A stretch of DNA of 20,301 nucleotides. Origin: CSSED10-109M sp964349455 (GTDB taxonomy: Bacteria; Bacillota_I; Bacilli_A; RF39; UBA660). The stretch is from positions 1-20,301 of the forward strand of contig CAYGGG010000010.1 in the NCBI GenBank assembly GCA_964349455.1. Direction: 5' to 3'. The notes below the pieces were generated by a model. The model was not told where the DNA came from, did not search any database, and worked only from the letters and a program-made list of their open reading frames with translations. Of the stretch, positions 14,610 to 20,301 are shown in pieces. The first letter of the stretch is position 1. Every line of letters starts with the position of its first letter. The position numbers and the translations under genes are program-made.

Positions 14610-15689
14610 ATGAAACAAGCAATTAAACGAGTGTTGTTAAAGATTAAAGAACATAATTATCAAGCTTATGTCGTTGGCGGCTACCCTCGTGATTTTTATT
14701 TGGGAAAAGAATCTTTAGATGTTGATATTTGCACTTCTGCAAAACCAAGGGAGTTAAAAGAAATTTTTCCAAAATTGGATATTTCAAAAGCAAAGTATGG
14801 TTCAACAAGCTTGTATTTTAATAAAATACATTTTGAAATTACGACTTTTCGAAAAGAGTTTAAATATCATGATTTTCGTAGGCCGTCTAAGATTGAATAT
14901 ATTGATAATATAAAAGATGATTTGCTAAGAAGAGATTTTACAATTAATACTTTGTGTATGGATGAAAATGATAAGTTGATTGATTTTTTGGGAATTTTAA
15001 ATGATTTAGATAATAAGATTATTAAAACGATTGGGGATGCTAATGATAAGTTAATTGAAGATGGATTGCGGATTATGAGAGCGATTCGTTTTGCAACGGT
15101 GTTAGATTTCTCCCTAGATGATAATCTTTACCTTGCAATTTGTGAGAACGGTTATTTATTAAAAGAAATATCAATGCAACGGAAAAAGGAAGAATTGGAT
15201 AAAATATTTGCTTCAAGTAATTATAAAAAAGGAATTAATTTATTAATTAAAACGGGGCTTTTCGAGCACCTACAATTAAATAATTTAGATGAAATAGAAT
15301 TAACTGATGATTTAATTAGTTTGTGGGCGCAATTGGATGTATTGCATTTGTACCCATTTAATAAACAAGAGAGAGATATAATTACAAAAGTTCAACAAAT
15401 GATAAAAAATAATGATTATTCAGATTATCAACTTTATCGATATGGTTTGTATGTTTCTAGTTTGGTTGCTAAAATTAAAAGGTTTGAAATGAAAGGTATT
15501 ATTAAGCGGCATCGTCAATTGGTGATCCGAAAAAAAAGTGATATTAATGTTAGTCCACAAGATTTACAACAGTTTACCGATGAAAAATGCGGTGTTAAAA
15601 AAATATATTTTGATTTAGAAGAAAAAATTATAAATCATCAATTAAAAAACGAAAGGCAAGCAATTTTAAATTACTTAAAAATAAAGTAA
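14610..15689 (+). CDS. cca: CCA-adding tRNA nucleotidyltransferase, class II
   Basis: The enzyme builds or repairs the 3' CCA end of tRNAs, using CTP and ATP without a template. The 359-residue product has the class II poly(A) polymerase/CCA-type head: VVGGYPRDFYLG (21-32), the metal-binding DVD (37-39) in SLDVDICTSA, the LRRDFTINTLCMD motif, and the RIMRAIRFATVLDF motif that helps select nucleotides. The tail domain is helical and diverges from characterised enzymes; it has no HD domain. At ~360 residues it is a little shorter than B. subtilis Cca. GAGGTG at 14600-14605 lies directly after the hup terminator T run. I cannot exclude that it is a poly(A) polymerase or an A- or CC-adding specialist, since these share the head domain. 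Confidence 0.88.
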   Translation: MKQAIKRVLLKIKEHNYQAYVVGGYPRDFYLGKESLDVDICTSAKPRELKEIFPKLDISKAKYGSTSLYFNKIHFEITTFRKEFKYHDFRRPSKIEYIDNIKDDLLRRDFTINTLCMDENDKLIDFLGILNDLDNKIIKTIGDANDKLIEDGLRIMRAIRFATVLDFSLDDNLYLAICENGYLLKEISMQRKKEELDKIFASSNYKKGINLLIKTGLFEHLQLNNLDEIELTDDLISLWAQLDVLHLYPFNKQERDIITKVQQMIKNNDYSDYQLYRYGLYVSSLVAKIKRFEMKGIIKRHRQLVIRKKSDINVSPQDLQQFTDEKCGVKKIYFDLEEKIINHQLKNERQAILNYLKIK

Positions 15690-15691
15690 AT

Positions 15692-15709
15692 GGTTGCAAA
15701 ACCTTTTTT
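15692..15709 (+). terminator. Weak hairpin after cca, overlapping a promoter
   Basis: GGTT-GCAA-AACC (15692-15703) followed by six T (15704-15709). The stem is only 4 bp, so terminator strength is doubtful. Its loop and 5' arm double as the -35 box TTGCAA of the next promoter. Confidence 0.35.
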
Positions 15710-15729
15710 ATTGTGATACAATATGCAAA
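15694..15729 (+). promoter_or_regulatory. Promoter of the dnaD-like operon
   Basis: TTGCAA (15694-15699), 17-base spacer, TACAAT (15717-15722) preceded by TGA, an extended -10. The start would be near 15729, 19 bases before the GTG at 15748. This also rules out the TTG at 15694 as a start codon, since it lies in the -35 box. Confidence 0.7.
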
Positions 15730-15747
15730 CTGAATTGGGGTGGTTAT

Positions 15748-16371
15748 GTGCAAAATTTGATTGATTTAATTAAATTAAGAGATTTGATAGTTCCAAGATT
15801 TTTAATGAAAAATTATCGAAATATGAAGATAAGTGAGTTTGAGTTTATTATTATAATTTATTATATTAATGAATCAAATTTGGTGTATAATCCAAAAAAG
15901 GTTAGTAAGGATTTAAATGTTAAAACAGAAGAAGTTTTAGAAGCGGTAGCAAGTTTGCAGGGTAAAAACTTCGTTACTATTAAAATCGAAGAAGAAAATA
16001 AAATGAAGGCCGAATATATTTGTTTAGATAATTTATATAAACAAATGGGAATTGCTTATACTGAAATCCAAAAAGAAGAAAAGAACGAAACGATATTTGA
16101 CCAGTTTGAACAAGAATTTGGACGAACACTATCACCTGTTGAGTTTGAAATAATTAACGCATGGCGTGATCAAAAAATAAATGATGAGTTGATTTTAGAA
16201 GCGTTGAAGGAAGCAATTTATAATGGTGTTCGTAGTTTAAGATATATTGATGCTATTTTAAATGATTGGACGAAAAAGGGGTATCAAAAAGTTAGTGATA
16301 TCAAAAAACAAAAACAACCAATTAAGGTCGATAAAAAATTATTTGAGTATGATTGGTTAAATGAGGAGTGA
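15748..16371 (+). CDS. dnaD: DnaD-family replication/primosome protein
   Basis: DnaD helps open and remodel DNA and recruit helicase with DnaB/DnaI during replication initiation and restart in Bacillota. From GTG 15748 (GGGGTGG at 15737-15743) the product has 207 residues. The N-terminal part (LIKLRDLIVPRFLMKNYRNMKISEFEFIIIIYYIN, then NPKKVSKDLNVKTEEVLEAVASLQGKNFV) is the winged-helix DnaD_N layout. The C-terminal part has the DnaB_2 pattern: FEQEFGRTLSPVEFEIINAWRDQ...LILEALKEAIYNGVRSLRYIDAILNDWTKKG, including the YxxxILxxW motif. It ends in a charged tail. The stop is TGA, evidence for the standard code. An upstream TTG (15694) is in frame but lies in the promoter. Which DnaD paralogue this is, chromosomal or phage-like, cannot be settled; the setting looks chromosomal. 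Confidence 0.85.
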   Translation: MQNLIDLIKLRDLIVPRFLMKNYRNMKISEFEFIIIIYYINESNLVYNPKKVSKDLNVKTEEVLEAVASLQGKNFVTIKIEEENKMKAEYICLDNLYKQMGIAYTEIQKEEKNETIFDQFEQEFGRTLSPVEFEIINAWRDQKINDELILEALKEAIYNGVRSLRYIDAILNDWTKKGYQKVSDIKKQKQPIKVDKKLFEYDWLNEE

Positions 16372-16376
16372 TTTCT

Positions 16377-17603
16377 ATGAGTATTGTTGGTGAACTGGGA
16401 GCTAGTAAAAGGGAATTTAATATTGAACTAAATGGAGCAACTGAGTTTCTTGTTAGTGAAAGTTTTTTTAGTAAATTTAAAAAGCCTTTTGTAAAAATAA
16501 ATAAATGGTTAGATACGCATATTTTTTATGATGATGAAAAAATTGTGATTGAAGGGTTCCGTGAAGAAACAATCCCAATTAGTTTATTTGATCGTTTTGT
16601 GAATTGGGTTGACAGAGTAGTATTTTATGATTCGGTTGAAAGTTATAAAGAAGGCATTTTGAATATTGATGCTAAAGATGTGAGCAAAGACGAAGTTGTA
16701 AAAAAAGAGAATCTGGAGATATCTATACCTAAGGGCGAAGAAATAATAATGACAATGGAGCCCGGTGAATTATTAGATGATACTTTAAGTAGATATGGTT
16801 TTGAGCGCAAAAAGGCTTGTGAAGAGGTAGAGGAAGCAGCTATTGAGTTTACCACAAAAGGAAAAAATATATCTGTTGAGTTAAATCCATATTCATTTGT
16901 TCAGATTGTGATATCACACCCAGAGAAAACTTTTGAATTTTATCATGATGGAAAGATGATTGAAATTGGCTGGGATAAAGAAGCAATTGATAATTATATT
17001 AGTCAAAATATTGATTTGTTGAAAAAAAGTGATATTATTGTTGAAATTATTAGTAAAGATAATTTGGAGAGTTTTTCTAGTAATGCTGAGGAGTTATATA
17101 AATTAGTTGATCGGGTTTTTATTGAAGAAAAATCAGAAGTAGAAGAAAAGGAAAATATGGTTGTAAATAAGGAGCAAATGCATGATAATCAAGAGCAGTT
17201 ATATAACTATATATTTAGTAAAGAAGAATTGATTGATGAAGGAGATCATAAAAAAGAAATTGAAGAGTTAAGTTCAAAACAGATATTATTATTTGATAAA
17301 TATAAATCCGTTAAAGATTATGATGAGAAAGAATCATGCAAAATGCAGTTATATCAAATTGGTCAGCAATTGCGAGATTTAAAACGGTTTGTTGAATTAG
17401 AAAAAGTAGTGGTAAGAGATGAAAAGAATATTCCTTTGAAAATAGAAGAATTAAAAAAACAAAGAGCAGTGTTGGTTTTTGCTTCAAAGAACAAATATGA
17501 AAATATTACAAAAATATTAGTTTTAGAGGATCAATTAGATGATTTAAAATTACAGTGGGAGAAAACGGAATTAATTGAAAAAATTGGTAGAAAAAAAACT
17601 TAG
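16377..17603 (+). CDS. Hypothetical protein with repeated W-D-FYD segment and coiled-coil C-terminus
   Basis: I do not recognise this 408-residue protein. Start is ATG 16377 with GAGGAG at 16363-16368; an in-frame GTG at 16368 is inside that site. It follows the dnaD-like gene after 5 bases in the same transcript. Visible features: residues ~28-56 (FFSKFKKPFVKINKWLDTHIFYDD) and ~69-90 (LFDRFVNWVDRVVFYDSVES) share a pattern, aromatic/basic then W(L/V)DxxxFYD, suggesting an internal duplication. A middle alpha/beta-looking part follows (ISVELNPYSFVQIVISHPEKTFEFYHDGKMIEIGW), then a highly charged linker (~250-290), and Lys/Glu-rich helices (~295-400) likely to form coiled coils. No signal peptide or membrane segment, so cytosolic. 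It has no motif that points to an enzyme. Conservation with dnaD would be the first clue. Confidence 0.8.
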   Translation: MSIVGELGASKREFNIELNGATEFLVSESFFSKFKKPFVKINKWLDTHIFYDDEKIVIEGFREETIPISLFDRFVNWVDRVVFYDSVESYKEGILNIDAKDVSKDEVVKKENLEISIPKGEEIIMTMEPGELLDDTLSRYGFERKKACEEVEEAAIEFTTKGKNISVELNPYSFVQIVISHPEKTFEFYHDGKMIEIGWDKEAIDNYISQNIDLLKKSDIIVEIISKDNLESFSSNAEELYKLVDRVFIEEKSEVEEKENMVVNKEQMHDNQEQLYNYIFSKEELIDEGDHKKEIEELSSKQILLFDKYKSVKDYDEKESCKMQLYQIGQQLRDLKRFVELEKVVVRDEKNIPLKIEELKKQRAVLVFASKNKYENITKILVLEDQLDDLKLQWEKTELIEKIGRKKT

Positions 17604-17621
17604 AGTAATCTAAGTTTTTTT
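17592..17621. terminator. Bidirectional terminator between convergent genes
   Basis: ACTTAGA (17598-17604) pairs perfectly with TCTAAGT (17609-17615) around GTAA, flanked by a run of A (17591-17598) and a run of T (17615-17621). It can therefore work on both strands. It contains the stop of the hypothetical gene (TAG 17601-17603) and touches the stop of the PBP gene (17620-17622). Confidence 0.88.
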
Positions 17622-20301
17622 ATTCAATAATTATATACCTTGTTAATTTTTTTTCATACCCTGAATAAGAAACAGTATAAATAACTTTGTAGGTGGTTGC
17701 AAGCGAAGTGTTAATGGTAGCAACGACAATGTCTTCTTCATTTTTATATTGCTTGGTAATGGTTGTGCTTGGAGTAATATCTATTCCTTCAAGATAAACC
17801 TTAACTGGTGTGACAGGTTCAATGTAAACACCACCAATTGGTAACGTTAATGTTTCCGAAACGTTTAATGTTGAAACAATTTCCTGTGCTTCAAAGAATT
17901 CAGAAATCGCATCACTTTCATTGCCCTTAAATTTTGAGTAAGCAGCTTGTACTTTAAATGTTTTGCTACCATACATATATTTATTAATACTGTAAGTTGT
18001 ATCCGTTGTGAAGGCCAAGAAAGTATCCGTTTCACCATTTACAACATAAATGTTATATCCAAAAACCCCGAGGATGTCTTGACTGGTAGATAGAAGCCTG
18101 TTGATGTAGCTTTCTAGATAATTGTTGTTTCTAAATAGTGGTTGGTAGTTTTCTAATAAATAATCTTTGCTTAAATGATTAGGATAAGGAGCGTGATTCC
18201 AGTTCAGAATTAAATCATTGCCCATTTCGGTAATGGTCAAATCGGATGGGGCCGTTAATCTGTTGAAACGGCTTGATACTTCAACTGGTTCAGTACCATC
18301 TCTAAATAACTCAGTAATAATCATATTGGAAGGAGTAAAGGGACTTGGTAGTTGTGCTGGGAAACTATCTTTTTCAACCCCAATTGATTTAACGCTTTTA
18401 GGTCTTGTGAATCCCTTGTTTTCGGTGTAAATACCTTTACCGATGGCATTAAATAAACGATGGTGTTGTCGTGACCCAAATTTTGTATAAAATTCAGAAT
18501 TAATTTTTCCATATCCATACCACAAAGCATATGCATATTTTGCACTTGAACTAGCAATCCAAAGATCATTAATTGCATTTTTTGGCAAACCAAATTGTTT
18601 TTTTATTTCTGGTGTAAAATTACTTGTTCCAGTTTTTGCTCCATACAAAACACCATTAATATTGTAATAACTGCCCAAACCAATTTTTCTAGAATCAGTT
18701 AATAAATCGATAATCATATATGCAGTAGCTTCATTCATAACGCGATTTTTTACCATTTTATTTTCAAATTCATCACCGGTTTCCTTATATACTATTTTAG
18801 TGAAACTTCTAGGTTCTACATGATAGCCACCATTAGCAAATGAAGCATAGGCAACCGCCATACTTAATGGTGATTCCCCGGTATAGCCACCAAGTGCATG
18901 TGCTTCATGGAGAAAATCTCCTTCGCTTTCTGGTGATAAACCAAGACTGGTTGAAAATTTTACGATATCTGCTCGATTAGTTGCTTGAAAAGTTTTTAAA
19001 GCAGTAGTATTTCTTGATTTTGCTAATGCTGATCTTAATGTTAGCATTCCTTCATATTTATAATCCCAGTTTCTAATGGCACTACCACTAGAATAATTAG
19101 TCGGTTCATCAACAATAAGTTGATAAGTTGACCACCCGTTATGTTCAATTGCTGGACCATAGTCATAAAGTGGTTTAGCACTTGAACCAATATGTCTTTT
19201 ACTCATAGTTGCATAATTAAAAGTTCTTCTGCTTTGTTGGTTTCGTCCGGCTCCAATTGCAACAATTTCGCCTGTATCCACATCAATAACGGCGGTTGCA
19301 CCTTGAACAAGTTCATTTTCCCATGTATAGTTTGTCCCATTAAATATGCCATCAAGAAAAATTTGTTTTTCGCGATCCATTGTTGTATAAATATCCATTG
19401 GTACAACATAGGGATTATATCCTGTTCTTTCTTCTACTTCATCAGTTACCGTGTTAATAAATCCCATAAATTCGGTTGGTTTAATTTCGTGTTTAAAGAG
19501 CATTGACTCAACGCTAATTGAGCTAGCAATTTTTCTTTCCTCGTTTGTAATATAATTATGACGTTCCATTAACTCTAAGACAACATTTCTTCTTCGTTCC
19601 GCACCTTCGGGATTAATATTAGGGTCAAGTGCTCCAGGAGCATTGAATAATCCAGTTAAAAGAGCTGCTTCGGTTAAATTAATGTCTTTTACACTTTTTC
19701 CAAAGTAAACTAAACTTGCTTGTTCAACCCCATATGCACCACTTCCGAGATAGTTTGAGTTGGCATAAAATTCTATTATTTCATATTTAGTATATTTTTT
19801 TTCTAATTCGAAAATCGAAACATAGATATCTGTAAATTTTCGAACTACACCATCAAATCCAGATGATACAGTTGATGTAAACATATTTTTTGATAACTGC
19901 ATCGATAAGGTAGAACCTCCACCGGCTCCTGCATCACCGGTCAAGAAACCAGATGAAGCTCTTAAAAATCGTGGGAGGTCAAAACCGTTGTGTTGAAAAA
20001 ATCTAGCATCTTCAGTTGCAATGATTGAGTCAATTAAAACTTGAGGGAGATCGTCATAATTAACTAATAGTCTTATCTCACTACCAATTTTGGTAATAAT
20101 TTCACCATCTTTATCATATATTATTGTTGCTTCTTTTTGATAAAGGTTTTGCGGATTAAATTCAGGAGCTCCTTTTACAACTAGGAAAAGAAAATAGCAA
20201 ATTCCAATTAAACCAAGCAAGAAGAAAACTAAAACCGAAATAAGAATAATTTTTAATATTTTAATTTTTTTCTTCGGTAATGGTTTTTTCTTACCTTTAG
20301 T
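17620..20301 (-). CDS. Class A penicillin-binding protein (PBP1A-like), start outside window
   Basis: This bifunctional enzyme polymerises and cross-links peptidoglycan on the outer membrane face. The frame is open to the window edge; a TTG at 20220 is not the start, since upstream codons encode a basic segment (KGKKKPLPKKKIKILK) followed by the hydrophobic anchor. At least 893 residues are present. The GT51 domain carries ATEDARFFQHNGFD (catalytic Glu, codon near 20013) and GGSTLSMQLSKN. The transpeptidase has SSAK (active Ser codon 19183-19185), SRN (near 19015) and KTGTS (Lys codon 18634-18636). About 220 residues follow, with an FN3-like part (APSDLTITEMGNDLILNWNHAP) and a final beta-rich part, typical of extracellular PBP extensions. 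It converges with the dnaD-like operon. Its presence shows that the cell is walled. Confidence 0.95.
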   Translation of the reverse strand, partial: TKGKKKPLPKKKIKILKIILISVLVFFLLGLIGICYFLFLVVKGAPEFNPQNLYQKEATIIYDKDGEIITKIGSEIRLLVNYDDLPQVLIDSIIATEDARFFQHNGFDLPRFLRASSGFLTGDAGAGGGSTLSMQLSKNMFTSTVSSGFDGVVRKFTDIYVSIFELEKKYTKYEIIEFYANSNYLGSGAYGVEQASLVYFGKSVKDINLTEAALLTGLFNAPGALDPNINPEGAERRRNVVLELMERHNYITNEERKIASSISVESMLFKHEIKPTEFMGFINTVTDEVEERTGYNPYVVPMDIYTTMDREKQIFLDGIFNGTNYTWENELVQGATAVIDVDTGEIVAIGAGRNQQSRRTFNYATMSKRHIGSSAKPLYDYGPAIEHNGWSTYQLIVDEPTNYSSGSAIRNWDYKYEGMLTLRSALAKSRNTTALKTFQATNRADIVKFSTSLGLSPESEGDFLHEAHALGGYTGESPLSMAVAYASFANGGYHVEPRSFTKIVYKETGDEFENKMVKNRVMNEATAYMIIDLLTDSRKIGLGSYYNINGVLYGAKTGTSNFTPEIKKQFGLPKNAINDLWIASSSAKYAYALWYGYGKINSEFYTKFGSRQHHRLFNAIGKGIYTENKGFTRPKSVKSIGVEKDSFPAQLPSPFTPSNMIITELFRDGTEPVEVSSRFNRLTAPSDLTITEMGNDLILNWNHAPYPNHLSKDYLLENYQPLFRNNNYLESYINRLLSTSQDILGVFGYNIYVVNGETDTFLAFTTDTTYSINKYMYGSKTFKVQAAYSKFKGNESDAISEFFEAQEIVSTLNVSETLTLPIGGVYIEPVTPVKVYLEGIDITPSTTITKQYKNEEDIVVATINTSLATTYKVIYTVSYSGYEKKLTRYIIIE

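Noticed and set aside
15694..15747. TTG start for the dnaD-like gene 18 codons upstream of the GTG
   Set aside because: It lies in the -35 box of a good promoter and lacks a ribosome binding site; GTG 15748 has GGGGTGG.
19192..19506. 104-residue frame opposite the PBP gene
   Set aside because: It lies entirely within the transpeptidase-coding region with intact motifs on the other strand and has no family features; judged an antisense shadow.
1..20301. Mollicutes genetic code (TGA read as Trp), tRNA or rRNA genes, insertion sequences, prophage
   Set aside because: TGA ends the dnaD-like gene and Trp is TGG where I checked; no cloverleaf, rRNA-like stretch, transposase or phage module was seen on either strand.

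Overview
This window is AT-rich bacterial chromosome carrying mostly housekeeping genes of Bacillota type. It uses an indirect aminoacylation operon (gatCAB with aspS), a T-box leader, RNA polymerase delta (rpoE), a DnaD-family protein, a DUF1934 gene beside argS, and strong AGGAGG/GAGGTG ribosome binding sites. Trp is written TGG where checked and TGA is a real stop (the dnaD-like gene ends in TGA), so the code is standard. A class A penicillin-binding protein shows that the cell makes peptidoglycan. The mix fits a low-GC, host-associated Bacilli lineage near the Mollicutes/Erysipelotrichia/RF39 area. That placement is inference; nothing in the window fixes the taxon.

Layout: (1) 1-530, minus strand, a lemA gene cut by the window edge. 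(2) 541-845, back-to-back divergent promoters and a T-box leader whose specifier reads AAC (Asn). (3) 846-5683, gatC-gatA-gatB-aspS, tightly packed and ended by a hairpin terminator. (4) 5789-9040, a 1083-residue surface protein with a type IV prepilin-like N-terminus, eight tandem 75-77-residue repeats and a Ser/Tyr/Gly/Cys-rich tail. (5) 9080-9893, pduL and a small DUF1450-like gene. (6) 9943-12382, DUF1934 gene, argS and rpoE. (7) 12448-14219, prfA and prmC. (8) 14298-15689, hup and cca, with a strong terminator between them. (9) 15748-17603, a dnaD-like gene and an unrecognised 408-residue gene. (10) 17620-20301, minus strand, a class A PBP whose start lies outside the window; it converges on the preceding operon at a bidirectional terminator.

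How the genes work together: the first operon reads as one regulated unit for Asn-tRNA made by the two-step route. A bacterial-type AspRS carrying the RDHGG signature of non-discriminating enzymes would charge tRNA-Asn with Asp, GatCAB would amidate it, and the Asn-type T-box would sense uncharged tRNA-Asn. The remaining operons cover translation (argS, prfA, prmC, cca), transcription (rpoE), nucleoid structure (hup), replication (dnaD-like), acyl-phosphate metabolism (pduL) and wall synthesis (PBP, possibly lemA). The least ordinary items are the prepilin-like repeat protein with its mosaic repeats and abrupt gain of cysteines, the unknown gene after dnaD, and promoters that appear to start transcripts almost at the ribosome binding site.
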